Assembly (NCBI RefSeq): GCF_028640845.1 | Contig: NC_080542.1 | Span: 67,983,211-68,047,210 of the forward strand | DNA from: Ahaetulla prasina | Lineage: Eukaryota; Chordata; Lepidosauria; Squamata; Colubridae | DNA length: 64,000 bases | Direction: 5' to 3' | Part shown: positions 1 to 11,405 of the stretch, piece after piece | Numbering within the stretch: the first letter of the stretch is position 1 | Layout of the letters: every line of letters starts with the position of its first letter | Notes under the pieces: model-generated | Database searches by the model: none | What the model saw: the letters and a program-made list of their open reading frames with translations, nothing else | What the model was told of the DNA's origin: nothing | Program-made: the position numbers and the translations under genes

Positions 1-1016
1 TCTCCCCAAGAACTGAACCTTTTTTCAGCTGACTCAGAGCTCCCAGGCAGCCCAGAGGTTTTGCAATGAGTTGGATTTGGACTAATGCCATTGTGATCCT
101 GACCGTAGCCTGGATCCTAGGCACTTTCTATTAAGTGTGGCAGGACAGCAAGCCTCATTCAGCCACATTCAGCCACTTTCCCAGCAGCATCAGTGTCAGC
201 GGTGTTAAGAGTGGGCAGAGAAGAGAAGAGTCCAGCAAAGTGGAAGCGTTGGCCAAGTTTGCAGATTGGCCGAGTGGATGCGGCTGGCAAGGAGGAAGAG
301 TGGTAAAGCAGGGGCGGGGAAGCTTATTCCCTTCCCTGAAGCCGTGCCATGGTTGACTGCTTTCCACGGGGGCTTCCACTTGCCTGCCTTCACAAGCTGG
401 CCACCGGGACGCCAGGAAGGCAGCATGGAAGGCAAGCAAGCATGGTAGGACTGCAGGCCATGGATCAGTTCGGGGCATGGGCAGCCAGCCATTGAACCAG
501 CTCAGTTTTCGCTACCTACTCACCCGATCCAGTAACATTACACCTCTGGTCTTGTCTTAAGCCAGAATTAGTTCCTAGATCCCTAGGAAGAGATGACAGA
601 AATGCCTAGCAATCTGAAACCATAGCCCATATTTTTCTGTCAATTTTCTCATGTTATATTCCCACTTTTACCCCATACATAATTAATTAACCTGATCCTT
701 GCCTCACTGAATCTGAGATGTTGGATATATGTCAATACATGCACTCATGAGATTTCAAACATCTCTCAGACACTTGATTATATGAATTAGATCTTGCCAT
801 TTTCCTGCCCATTGATGGTTGAACAGTCTATCCAGAAGTCAGCAGCTCAACACGTTCCCTAACTACAGACATGTGTGGATGAATGGATACTATTTATTTT
901 GCCTTATTCTGAAATCAGAGCCATTTGGCAAAGGAATGGAAAAGTTCACCAATACTTCAGAAAATTTGTCAAAAGGTAGGCACTGATACTATTTGTAGAC
1001 AAAAAAAGAAATTCAG
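1..1016. other. Unannotated; GC-richer patch at 120-535
   Basis: No gene or recognised repeat family. Positions 120-535 are clearly more GC-rich than the AT-rich sequence around them, and short open frames on both strands there show no known motif. The patch may be the inside of an unclassified transposon, but I see no terminal repeats or target duplication to prove it. Confidence 0.4.
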
Positions 1017-1203
1017 GGCATGCATAAGAGCACCAATGTGCCTACTGTTCCTGTCCAAATATTCCCTTTGATTGTATCCAATTTCATATAGTTATTACAT
1101 ACTTATGATTATATATATGCTTATATATAATATAGTTATTTCATGCTTATGCTTATATATAATGTTGTAACAAATAAAATAAATAAAATAAATAAAATAA
1201 AAA
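1017..1203 (+). mobile_element. 3' end of a jockey-group LINE
   Basis: The stretch matches, in order, the 3' ends at 43810-43870 (plus) and 24145-24310 (minus): a conserved segment reading GCATAAGAGCACNANNGTGCC, then CCTGTCC, an AT-rich spacer, and a TTGTAACAAATAAA-type junction into an (AAAT/AAATA)n tail. Only the 3' untranslated part is present, as expected for a 5'-truncated non-LTR insertion. No coding sequence remains. The exact clade (CR1, L2 or Rex-like) is not resolved. Confidence 0.65.
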
Positions 1204-1379
1204 AATTTCTTTGCTCACAAGAAATCTGCTTGGTGCTTTATAACAATAGCAGTGATAAAAGGGGGGGGGGAAATGGATTAACTTATCTATTTTGTTTCTT
1301 TGCTTTCTCTTTCATTCTTCTTACTCAAATGCCGTAATGTGGAGTTTTGAAGGAGAATCTGAAAACCACTAAACCATAT

Positions 1380-3128
1380 CTTTCAAAGATCCTGGAGAAC
1401 TGGGAACTACCAGAGTGCTGATGTGGCTTCCATCTTCAAAAAGAAAAAAAAATGGATCCAGGACCAATCAGCCTGACATCAGTGTCTGGGAAGATTCTGG
1501 AAAAGATAATCAAGCAATGGATCCACAAACACCTAGTAACAAGAAAGCTATTACTAAAAGCCGGCATGGATATGTCAAAAATATACCATGCTAGATAAAT
1601 CTTATTGCATTCTTTGACAAAGTGACCTAATTAGTGGATCAACAAAATGTTGTGGACGTAGTATACTTTGACTTCAGTAAGGCATTTGCAAAGTAGACCA
1701 CAACCTACTTTTTGATAAGATTAAAGTAAATGTGGGATAGACTGCATCATTAGATGTAACTGGCTGGGCAACTACACTCAATGTAGTTAGAGCTAGAGCT
1801 ACATCAACATAGAGAAAAGCATGCAGCTTAATCCCATGTGAAGTACTACCCTAGAAGTACTGGATCCAGTTTTTGTCACCAAAAGATGGTGTCACCAAAA
1901 GAAAGATGTTGAGACTTTAGAAAGGATGCAAAGAAGAACAACAAAGATGATTGTGGCTGGAGGCTAAAACATATGATAAAACATTGCAGGAATTGGGTAT
2001 GTCTAGTCTAAAGCAGGGGTCACCAACCTTTCGGACCTCAGGGACCACTAAATTCATAATTTTAAATCCTACAGACCCCTAATATGATCTGCCTAATGAC
2101 CAGCTGGATGGGCGTGGCTAGGTGGTCATATGACTGGGTGGGCATGGCCAACTCAATGTCACTTACATGAAGAGTTGCCTCATTGGTCTCTACTTGTCCC
2201 TCCCTCCCAGCCACTGCTTGCCTCCCCACCTGGGCTCTTTAGGGCCCCAACAGGAAGCAATCGCTGGAGTTAAGCAGCCACCATGAGAAAGAGTTGGCAA
2301 AACAGCTCAGTTCAAATTGGATCTGACTGAAAAGGAGGATCAGCAAAAGCACCTCACTGAGGACTACAAGCATAGGCTTTCCAAGCAGAGGGAAGACCTG
2401 CGGGAGTGCAAGACCAGTACTGACACCTGGAGGCTCAGTGGGCTGAAATGGTCAGCCAGTTCCAGGCCATGATGGAACAAGGTCCTCTGGCTTCTTGCCA
2501 CCAGCGACACTTCCCTCCAGCCTTCACCCAAAGCCCCGCATGAGGAGTCTGAAGCATACTCCAAGTTGGAATTTCTGTCCTCCTTCAACCCACACAAAAA
2601 GTCCCCGAAGGGGGAGACTTTCTGTAGCAACACAAATGTTTATTGCATGTATCTGGCCTAGCGGCCATAGTTTGAGGACCCCTGATTTAGTGCAATATAA
2701 AAAAATGCAAATAATTTTTTGTGGACCACCAAAATTTTCTTGTGGACCACCAGTGGTCCACGGACCACTAGTTGGTAACTGCTGGTCTAAAGAATAGAAA
2801 GACTATGGATGACATGATAACAATATTTGCAGGCTATCACAAAGAACAGGGGGTCAACCTATTTATCAAAGCCCCTCAAGGCAAGGCAAGAAGTAATGGA
2901 TTTAAATCTCTCAAAAAGAGATTCAATCTAAAATTAAGGAGAAATTTCTGACAGTGAGAACAATTAATCACTGGAATGGGTTAGCTCCAGAAATTGTGGG
3001 TTCTCCATCACTGGAAGTTTTAAAGAAGAGATTGGATAGCCATTTGTATGGAATGGTATGGGGTTTTCTGCTTGAGCAGGAGCTTGAACTAAAAGTCCTC
3101 CAGGGTTCCCTCCAACTCTGTTATTCTA
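1380..3128 (+). mobile_element. CR1 LINE remnant, split by a DNA transposon
   Basis: Decayed chicken-repeat-1 type non-LTR retrotransposon. Reverse-transcriptase motif A can be read as YFDFSKAF near 1660-1690. After an internal deletion, the CR1 C-terminal region follows, with ELGMSSLK-like residues near 1990-2012. Reading resumes at 2793 after an inserted hAT-type element, through an RNFxTVRTIN-like stretch (2935-2965) to the family's characteristic close, an SPSLEVLKKRLDSHL-like stretch at 3005-3040. The last bases (TTATTCTATA) resemble the short 3' terminal repeat unit of CR1 elements. Many stops and frameshifts are present, so it is inactive. It abuts the next LINE, on the opposite strand, at about 3129. 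Confidence 0.75.
2014..2784. mobile_element. Non-autonomous hAT-type element with exon-like cargo
   Basis: The element is flanked by a perfect 8-bp duplication GTCTAAAG (2006-2013 and 2785-2792). It has imperfect terminal inverted repeats: CAGGGGTCACCAACC at the left, and at the right end a sequence complementary to CAGCAGTTACCAACTA. The 8-bp target duplication and the CAG...CTG ends are typical of hAT elements. The termini resemble those of the 112-bp element at 29610-29721. The interior has no transposase, so it was moved in trans. Positions about 2285-2640 are GC-richer and look like captured coding sequence. It inserted into the CR1 copy at 1380-3128. Confidence 0.8.
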
Positions 3129-3790
3129 TATAGAATAGAATAGAACTTTATTGGCCAAGTGTGATTGGGCACACAAGGAATTTGTTTTGGTGCATATGCT
3201 GTCAGTGTACATAAAAGAAAAAATACCTTCATCAAGGTACATTTACAACACAAATGATGGTCATAGGGTACAATTTAACCCTTAATGATAGCAACAAAAA
3301 GTTACAATCATACAGTCATAAGTGGAAAGAGATTGGTGATGGGAACGATGAAAAGATTAATAGTAGTGTAGATTTAGTAAATAGTTTGACAATGTTGAAG
3401 GAATTATTTGTTTAGCAGAGTGATGGCCTTTGGGAAAAAACTGTTCTTGTGTCTAGTTGTTCTGGTGTGCAGTGCTCTATAGCATCATTTTGATGGTAGG
3501 AGTTGAAACAGTTTATGTCCAGGATGTGAGGGATCTGTAAATATTTTCACGGCCCTCTTCTTGATTCGTGCAGTATACAGGTCCTCAATGGAAAGTAGGT
3601 TGGTAGCAATTATTTTTTCTGTAGTTCTAATTATCCTCTGAAGTCTGTGTCTTTCTTGTTGGGTTGCAGAACCAAACCAGACAGTTATAGAGGTGCAAAT
3701 GATAGACTGAATAATTCCTCTGTAGAACTGGATCAGAAGCTCCTTGGGCAGTTTGAGCTTTCTGAGTTGGCGCAGAAAGAATATATAATC
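3129..3790 (-). mobile_element. Microsatellite-tailed LINE (snake CR1/L3-like), 3' end
   Basis: Minus-strand copy of the commonest LINE family in the window. Read on the minus strand it ends with the family's 3' sequence (ATCACACTTGGCCAATAAA-like, plus-strand 3146-3170) followed by a short run of ATTCT units (3129-3147). The coding part encodes the C-terminal LINE region, with LRQLRKLK-, SVICTSITVWF-, RLQRIIRT- and SIEDLYTARIKK-like stretches. It is 5'-truncated near 3790, where the match to the other copies stops. Stops and frameshifts make it a remnant. Confidence 0.8.
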
Positions 3791-5035
3791 TAGAATATTT
3801 TTGTAATCTTCTTTTGGGTGCTGGATGTATTATGGCTTCCAGATATCTGGGATTGGGAAATAGTGTGTTACTTTTACAATTATCATTATTCAAACACAGC
3901 ATTCTTTTATGGTGTTCTCCATACTTAGAAGTCCATTCCACAGTTCATTTTTGTCTTTTGTTGTCATACCAATAATAGGAGCCAGAAACTTCCATGTTTC
4001 AGATTTGAAAGCATTCTGCCTATTAAGGTCCCATCTTTCCCAGAGTAAAATGATATAACTTTTTAAAACAACAACAGCAATGACAACCAATAAGCATGAT
4101 ATGTATATTCCAAATATCTTCACTATTGTAACACCAACCAAACCACATGAACGTATGTAAAACAGTTAGCTTTTTCTCAGAAGCAAAGACAGATATAAGA
4201 AACATGACGATTTGTAATATTTTACTACTGCTATACTGATTTCATTTTTGAGGGAATTACCATTTTGTATAATTTTACTCTAACTGCTATAAATACGTAA
4301 TTTGACTCTATGCCATGAATTTAACAAAATCAGACATAAGTTCCTTTGCCTTGTTATTTTTGGCATATTCAGAGTAGAAAACTACAGACTAGAGGAACAA
4401 TCTGAAATGATGTGAAAGTCGTTCTGATAAAAATACAAGTGCTAGATTCAAATATGTTTGCCAAGAGAACTACTCTAGGGATGAGATTTCATTGATGATG
4501 CTTCTGCTTGTTGCTTATTTAGTTCAAGTCTAGTTTCATGGTTACAAATCTAAAGATTAATCATTACCTAGTGACAGTATTCTTAACTGAACAGAGGCAT
4601 ATTTTATCTGCTTCAAACCTTACCTTCAACAGGACATTTCATATAACAGATTTCCACATTTTACACAATCTGTAAATTTTTAAAATATATTTGGTGGTGG
4701 AAAAAATAGTTTTGCTTTCAAGGAAGAAACGGTTTTCAAAAAGTAATTTATTAATAGCCATTTAGTAGTGAATATTTGTAATTGACTCTTCCAGTCACAT
4801 TTCCCTTACAAGCAATTATAATTTAAATATATTATATTTAATATATAATATTAAGGATTATATTTAAAGCTATTAACATTTCCCAGCAATACATTTTCCA
4901 TATTGTTTAAAATCAGAACAAATCCCTGAATAGTGAAGATTTTCTGATCAGAATCAGGTGGAATTTTTTTTGTTATATACAATATACTATTATTCTCAGA
5001 ATGAAAAATATATGAATTTATTGTAAACTATTCTA
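3791..5035. other. AT-rich intergenic sequence, nothing recognised
   Basis: No coding pattern, repeat family or structural RNA found by eye. Open frames here are short and low in complexity. Confidence 0.5.
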
Positions 5036-5038
5036 TAT

Positions 5039-5105
<67 letters not shown>

Positions 5106-5107
5106 TA
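5036..5107. repeat. (ATTT)n microsatellite
   Basis: About 18 uninterrupted TTTA/ATTT tetranucleotide units. No LINE 3' end is visible at either edge, so its origin is unclear. Confidence 0.9.
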
Positions 5108-5256
5108 AAGGTATTGATTGATTAACTGAATGAATTCCCTGACAGATTATAGCCTTGATCAGTAGATAATCAAGTTATGACAAAAACATGTACCTATGAG
5201 ACTGCAAGACTGTACATTTTATGAGGTAACCAAGTTATCTCAGAAAAATATGAGAC

Positions 5257-5302
5257 ATCTTATCTTATCTTATCTTATCTTATCTTATCTTATCTTATCT
5301 TA
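5257..5302. repeat. (ATCTT)n microsatellite
   Basis: About nine pentanucleotide units. The motif differs from the ATTCT/AATAG pentamer attached to LINE tails elsewhere in the window. Confidence 0.9.
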
Positions 5303-6638
5303 ATAGCTCAGCAACTATTTTAGCAGTATTAGATCAATTTAAGCATCTTGAATTATAAATATGAATGTGTTCAAGACAGTTTCAATGGCATCCCAATATT
5401 ACTAAATGTACTGTACATACCACAATATAGCCAAAATCATCAGTTGAGTATTTTTTTTTTAATTGAAAAAGTTTTACAACAAATCTCTGTGCCAACACTA
5501 TATGACAAAGCTAACTATAAAAAACATATCTAACATTTTCCAGGATTTTGACTTCTCTATACTCCAGCTATGGGTAAGGTCTTTAATTTATTTTAGTTAT
5601 TTTTGGGACCATCAGTTATATTTTGGCAATTACTTATACAGTGCCAAGAAGTATGCAATGAACTTGTAAATCATTAGTGGTCACCTAAGTGTGAGAAGCA
5701 GAAACCAGGAGTGTAGATTGTCCATAGATTTCAGTTTTATACTAATGTCTTCACTGTAAAATACATAAGACATAATGCCTCATAAAACTTGGTAATATTA
5801 TACAAGAAATGTAGAAAGTATTTGAGGTGATCAGATAATAATTATCTGTTAAATGAATGCTCAAGCAAAAATATGCTGTTAACATAAGACAGTGAATGGA
5901 TCAAGGTTTTTTTTTTGCTAGAGTAACCTTGGCAATAACATAGCAGACTTCATTTTGCTTTTGAATAAAGATAAAAGGAGAAAATTAAGTGGAAACTGAC
6001 CACAGATCTTCATAATCCTAGAGTTGTCTTCCATTTTGCATGGTATTTTGGTTTATGAAACTTGGAGCATTCTAAAAAGTATGCAGATTTGGGGATGTGC
6101 AGCTGTCTGCTTTGTCTTCTTTGATCTCTGCCTGGTACATAGCCATTCCAAACAAACAGAAAACAAGGAAAGGAACAGCTAGAAAGGTCACCTTCTTCAA
6201 TCTCCACAGACAGCCCACAAACTGTCTGTATATATAATATATAATGAAATAAAATCTACATGTTAACATTTAAATTAAAGAATTAGGTACACAACTAGTT
6301 TTTTTTTCATCTGTACTTTCAATGAATGGACAACATCCAGTAAAAGAACAAAGGATTTTAGTGAACCATTGGCTAAAGGGTTGGTGTTGCCAAGACAACT
6401 TTGGATCCCTAGACCATGGTCTGCATTACCTCCATGATGGACTTTTGGCAAAGGATGAACTGCAACTCACAAAAATCTTGAAGAATGTTTTCAGAAAATG
6501 ACTGGCTTAACTTATCAGGAGGGCTTTAAACTAAAATTGATAGGGGAGGGTGACCAATTTTTAGGATCTCCAGGACCTAATAGATATACAGTATCAAATT
6601 CACATGAGATGTTAAGAAAAATAGTCTAGTCTTCTCGA
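5303..6638. other. AT-rich intergenic sequence, nothing recognised
   Basis: Several short open frames occur on both strands, but none has a recognisable motif. They look like chance frames in AT-rich DNA. Confidence 0.5.
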
Positions 6639-7660
6639 ACTGTGCAGTACACATTAAAAGATAGAAGCCTTAACACTGAAGTTTACAGAAAACCCACTCA
6701 CACAGATCAATATTTACATTTTGATTCCTACCAAACACTGAAGCACAAAATGGGAATCACCAGAATCCTACATCACCGAACTGAAGGCCTGCCCACCAGC
6801 AAAGATGGGAAAGAAAAAGAATAAAAACACATCAAGGAAGCCCTCAAAACATGTATCTATCCCAAGTGGGCCTTTATCAAATCTCAAAAAAGACCCTACA
6901 GGAGGTGCTCCATAACAGATAATGAAGAGAACAATATCAAAGCAATGTTGTCATTCCATACATTGCAAGCATATCAGAAAAACTCAGAAGGATCTTCAGC
7001 CAACATAACATATGTGCACACTTCAAACCCAAGAATACACGAAGGCAGAAGCTTGGTCACCCCAAGGATAAAGACACAAACTGAACAATGTGATATATGC
7101 AGTATAATGCAGTGAGCCATGTGCAGATCTGTACATTGGGGAAACAAAACAACTACTGCATAAACACATGGCACATCATAGGAGAACAAACACATGAGAA
7201 CTAGATTCAGCATTTAAAAGACACATGCCACTCTTCTGAAGACAGCAAAGTCCACATTTTGGACAGAGAGAACCACTGGTTTGAAAGAGGGTTAAAGAGG
7301 TCATCTATGTCAAAATTAAACAGCCGTCTCTCAACAGAGGGGAAGGATGTGACATCATTTATCTCCAAACTACAACACGGTCCTTTCAACAGTTCCAAGA
7401 AGGCTTGACACTAATTTGTACCACTCAGGTGACTCTGATGACACAGATAAACCTCCAAGTGACCTTAACAACATGCTAAAAGAATGCAAATGACCAGCTA
7501 TCTACAAGGAGCATAAATCCTTCCATTCCCCACCATCTAGTCAGAGTTGAAGAAGCTTGTTGGATGAAAAGCAAAATGTCGTCAAAGAAAAACCAGAAAG
7601 TTGCCTCTTGAAAAAGCACCTTTGGGACAACCATGACCTGGATGACTGAGAATCTCCATA
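6639..7660 (+). mobile_element. Old Penelope-like element, 3' part (lineage 1)
   Basis: Decayed Penelope-like retroelement. Near 6675-6735 the translation reads EVYRKPTHTDQYLHF, matching the post-catalytic PLE reverse-transcriptase signature (VYRKPTHTDRYL). Near 7125-7170 a second frame reads LYIGETKQLLHKHM, the remnant of the C-terminal GIY-YIG endonuclease that marks PLEs. The 3' end (7540-7660) shares its terminal sequence, a CAACCATGACCTGGATGACTGAG-like stretch in two parts, with the palindromic PLE ends at 11797-12040. Positions 7551-7580 hold a decayed hammerhead-like motif. Frame changes and stops interrupt the coding part. The catalytic YxDD region is not present, so the copy is 5'-truncated. 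Confidence 0.75.
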
Positions 7661-7850
7661 GACATGACAGAATAGTATTTTTTTTTCTGCTATAGTTAAA
7701 TTTCTGAATTAACAAATAGCTATAATAATGAATTTTGAATCATAAATAAATTTAAAAAGATAAGCAATTGCTTATAAAAATACTCTTATTTCAAAAAAAT
7801 AAAATCTGACACTCTTAAATGAAAAAGTGTGGAAAAGTTATTTAGGTAAA

Positions 7851-7885
7851 GGTTCCCGTCGCACATACTAGCAACAAAAAAACAA
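7851..7885 (-). mobile_element. SINE/Bov-B 3' tail fragment
   Basis: The stretch GTAAAGGTTCCCGTCGCACATA matches, in two halves, the Bov-B-derived 3' tail of the complete Sauria-type SINE at 10093-10441. Only the tail is present, followed by an A-rich run. It could come from either a SINE or a Bov-B LINE, since the two share this end. Confidence 0.6.
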
Positions 7886-8092
7886 AAACAAAAAAAACAT
7901 CAAACTCAGGAGAAGTTCAGGCAACAGTAAGTTGGGTGTACTGCCAAGAACCTTTAGCTATTGGTAATAAGGTTTAACCTAGATGCAGTTTCTGTAAGCA
8001 GGGCAATAAATATTAGGCTAGAAATATCACCAGAATGTTTCCTTCCTGCCTTCCTTACAGGATTAGCCCTGTAAAGTGGAAAAAAACAAATG

Positions 8093-8184
8093 GAGATTCC
8101 TTCCAAAAACCGGTTTCCGAACTGCTCAGAAAGTTAACGAACAGTTCTCCTGAATGGGTGGGAACCAGCTGAATTCCACCACTG
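8093..8184. mobile_element. hAT MITE fragment
   Basis: The right-hand part aligns with the intact 137-bp MITE at 36208-36344: shared CTGCTCAGAAAGTTAAC, then a GAATTCCACCACTG terminus. The left end is not recognisable and no 8-bp target duplication could be assigned. Confidence 0.65.
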
Positions 8185-8680
8185 CATGTGGAAAATGATG
8201 CTCAGAACAATTTTCAAACTATATCTTTCAATGGTCTGTGTGATGCTAACTTTCCTTTTATGTTTCTCTCCTCTTTTATAATCAATCGAATTAAAACAAC
8301 AAATCACTGTGTGGCTCATTGCAAAATGCACATTACATATTAGGATTATTAAGAAATGGGGTTAAAATTAGAAATCAATGCATTGGATACATTCAGAATA
8401 TAATTTGTTATCCTGAGAACTCTGTCTCTAGATTGGGAAAAAGTGGCAATAAAATCCAACTGGACAAGTTTAGCATGCTTTACATCTGAATTAAAATGGA
8501 ATTTTAATTCTATTTCCATTTAATTCCCTGGGATTTTAATTGACAACTGACAGTTGAGTTGAGGGAATATTTCAACATTCTGGATGAATGAGGGAGAAAT
8601 TCAGGCACCCGGCTTTTTATAAAAGTGCATGGCAAAGTGTCATAAAATGAAAAAACAAAACAAAACACCCACTGCTGTTT
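8185..8680. other. Intergenic, nothing recognised
   Basis: AT-rich single-copy-looking sequence. No gene or repeat was identified by eye. Confidence 0.45.
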
Positions 8681-8760
8681 AATTTTTTTTTTTTTTTTTA
8701 CATTTATACCCCGCCCTTCTCCGAAGACTCAGGGCGGCTTACAGTGTATAAGGCAATAAT
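8681..8760 (-). mobile_element. L2-type LINE 3' end
   Basis: On the minus strand the sequence reads CCGCCCTGAGTC, a short loop and GAAGGGCGG, then a TATAAAT-type junction to poly(A) (poly(T) at 8682-8700). This stem-loop 3' end matches the L2-type LINE end at 21810-21875. Only the 3' terminus remains. Confidence 0.7.
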
Positions 8761-10078
8761 TCATTTTCTTTCTACATAACTTGCTGGTTGCTAAATTCTT
8801 CAGTACATAAACACAATAACAAAGCAGCTTTCAAATGTTGACTATTGTTTTCTTTCCAGTGGCTACATCTCCAGTGAGTTTGATGAGGAGAATCATTGTA
8901 GTCAAAGCATGAGATTTATTTGCTTCCTCCCTCATTTCAAAATAAGCAGCTGTGGCATTTAGTCAAATATGAATGCTCACAACTATCACCACCAATTACT
9001 TGTATGTTTAGATCAGTGGATATCCTGGGAGTAGTTCACTGCTGTTGAAATCTTTCACAGATTCTTCTATTTCATGATTACTTGCTTGCTGATCCTCCCA
9101 ATTCAGTTTTCTTAATTGTAGCAGCCTTGAACCACTGCTCTATATCAATATTTTTTTTACAGATGCTGTATCTTTTTTCCCCTTTACTTGGTAGCAGCTG
9201 TTTGGGGATGTATTCTGCCCACAATAACTGAAAAGGAGAGCTTGGGTGCAACAAACCTTCAGATTTATTATGTTTCCTGGCCAATAAAGTAATTCATCTT
9301 TCAACACAAGGCGTACTAAACATCCTGCTAACCCAAACCAAACAGTACTTCAGTAAAATGTGAAGAATGTAGCCATAATATATACACAAGAAAATTCTGG
9401 TATTGTGTATTCAGCTGAGTTAACCTGCTTTTCATGGAAACAAGCATTTTTAGACATCTAGTCCACCTTTACTTATACAGGACAGGCCATACACAATAGA
9501 ACACTTATTTTTTTATTAGTGGAACTATGATATTATTTGTACTTGAAAATGAATAAAGAAATCTCATCTTATTTTAAAATCTCTCTTATGGTATGTAAGA
9601 ATGACTTGGGGAGACAGAGAAAAGAGCTAAAGCTAGGGAACAGTTGGATAAGAGGCAGCTTAGCCCCAAAGGGAATCTCAGAAGGGACCTTCCATATTTT
9701 ATCAGCCTGTAAGGGGAATAGGGAAGAAATGTATTTTCAAGATTCTTTTAATATCATCTAACAATAAAATAGAATTAGTCCATCTGGTTGTGCTTCCTAT
9801 CTGGACTACCTCGCTGGGCTGACAGCCACAGTCAAACACTAAAGATACTGTATCTCATAATAAGTCTCAGGACCCTGTAACAAGCATCTCATAAGATTCT
9901 GCATTTTCAGTTTATTTTAATTAGGGAAATGTGAGTTCTTCACTGAATGAAGAGAGAATTATGTCAAGGGTGCTTTAATTCAAATTTCTGCATTGAGCAG
10001 AGGATTGGGCCTAATGCTTTAAACCCTACATGTTTATATTTTTCCAGCAACATGAAAGGATGGTTATGGGGGGAAATT
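8761..10078. other. Intergenic, nothing recognised
   Basis: No coding motif or repeat family seen. The frames at 9078-9284 and 9537-9761 show no family resemblance. Confidence 0.45.
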
Positions 10079-10092
10079 ACATTTTGATTTAA

Positions 10093-10441
10093 AGTAAAGG
10101 TTCCCCTCGCACATACGTGCTAGTCATTCCTGACTCTAGGGGGTGGGGCTCATCTCCGTTTCAAAGCTGAAGAGCCAGCACTGTCCGAAGACGTCTCTGT
10201 GGTCATGTGGCCGGCATGATTCAATGCCAAAGGCGCACAGAACGCTGTTACCTTCCCACCAAAGGTGGTCCTTATTTTTTCTATTTGCATTTTTACGTGC
10301 TTTCAAAACTGCTAGGTTGGCAGAAGCTGGGACAAGTAACGGGAGCTCACCCTGTTACACGGCAGCACTAGGGATTTGAACCGCCGAACTACCGACCTTT
10401 TGATCGATAAATTCAGCGTTCTAGCCTCTGAGCCAGCCTTG
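10093..10441 (-). mobile_element. Full-length Sauria-type SINE
   Basis: tRNA-derived SINE on the minus strand. Its 5' head (right side, 10360-10438) carries a Pol III B-box-like GGTTCAAATCC (complement at 10369-10381) and an A-box-like GGCTCAGAGGCTA region. The body continues to a Bov-B-related 3' tail ending in GCGAGGGGAACCTTTACTTT, at 10093-10112 on the plus strand. A 14-bp target duplication ACATTTTGATTTAA sits at 10079-10092 and 10442-10455, so both ends are firm. Sauria SINEs are restricted to squamates and use the Bov-B LINE machinery through this shared tail. This is one of the clearest taxonomic markers in the window. Confidence 0.88.
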
Positions 10442-10455
10442 ACATTTTGATTTAA

Positions 10456-10593
10456 TTACCATATTTTATTATAATATTACAATAATATTACAATAATTGT
10501 AATAATAATAATAATATAATAATATTAATTATATTATAATAATAATAATTTAATTGTAATAATATTACAATAATTACAATATTTTGATTTAAT
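10456..10593. repeat. AT-rich (ATT/AAT)n low-complexity tract
   Basis: Runs of TAATAATAAT and ATTACAAT units, partly self-complementary, between the SINE and the next DNA transposon. Confidence 0.8.
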
Positions 10594-10817
10594 TACCATA
10601 TTTCTCAGAGTATAAGATGCAACTTCCCCCCCTAAAAGGGGGTGAGAATTTGGGTATGTCTTATACACCAAAAGTAGCCCTGCCCACCCACTGGTCCTCA
10701 CCCTTTGGCCCCTGCCTCCCAGCAATTTACCTCCTTGCAGCAAGCAGCAAGAAGAAACAGCCCATTTCAGCTCCAGCCTAATTAGCACAAGTTGATTGTC
10801 GATTGGATCAGCCTCCC

Positions 10818-11405
10818 TGTTGTGACCCAGGCCCCCCGACTTGGCCTCCTGGAGGAGGATGAATCAGAGAGTGAGGAGGAGAAGCTGGCAAGGCCTGCTT
10901 CCCCTGGGCCCTCTTCCTCCCTGGCACTGTCCCAGGAGGAGGAGGAGGGGCTGGCAAGACCTGATTCCCCCCCGGGCCTTCTTCCGATTTGGTAATGCCC
11001 CAAGACCAATCTTGGCTTGATGTGAGACTGCGAAGAGTGATCGGCATGCGCAGCAGAGGAAAAGGTGGGGCAGGCCCAGGGAATGCTGAGTCACGGAGCG
11101 ACACCCACAGGGGATAAAAGCAGGAGGAGGAGCTTCGTGGCTCTTTGTGTTGGACAAAGCTGCAAATTTCGTGGGCAATCTGTTTCATGGATGGAAGAAT
11201 CTCTTTGTGAGTGACTTTTGCTTTACCTGTAATTTCCTGGTTACCTCGGTAGCAGACTGTTTCAGAGATTTTGGCAGGCGCGTGGGGAAATGTGGCCAGA
11301 ACATTTCTGTGCCTAAAGGAACCCGGCCAAGTGTAAATGCACTGTTGGCAGAAGGCCTTTGACTGACTTTTTCTTGGGAGTGTTGGGGGGGGGGGAAACA
11401 GAACA
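10818..11405 (+). mobile_element. Solo LTR (588 bp)
   Basis: Begins TGTTGTGACC and ends AACAGAACA, the TG...CA signature of an LTR. It is flanked by a perfect 5-bp duplication CTCCC (10813-10817, 11406-11410). It is related to the minus-strand solo LTR at 23232-23757, sharing the start TGTTGTG and a block with an AP-1-like site, a CACCC-type element and a TATA-like sequence. No internal retroviral or gypsy sequence flanks it, so it is a recombination remnant. Whether the parent was Ty3/gypsy or an endogenous retrovirus cannot be told from the LTR alone. Confidence 0.82.
11087..11120 (+). promoter_or_regulatory. LTR promoter block: AP-1-like site and TATA-like box
   Basis: TGAGTCA (11087-11093) is a consensus AP-1 site. 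A CACCC-type motif follows at about 11102-11107, and ATAAAAG (11114-11120) is TATA-like. The same order and spacing recur in the solo LTR at 23232-23757, so this is probably the ancestral U3 promoter. Present activity is unknown. Confidence 0.55.

Noticed and set aside
155..492. Overlapping 95- and 107-codon minus-strand frames
   Set aside because: Overlapping frames on both strands of a GC-richer patch, with no domain, no splice context and no conserved motif that I recognise.
10350..10441. Possible tRNA gene
   Set aside because: A/B-box-like elements are present but belong to the head of the SINE, followed by its body and tail and bounded by a target duplication.
10792..11188. Frames rich in Glu/Ser or Pro/Ser
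   Set aside because: They translate the solo LTR at 10818-11405. No homology to a host protein is seen.
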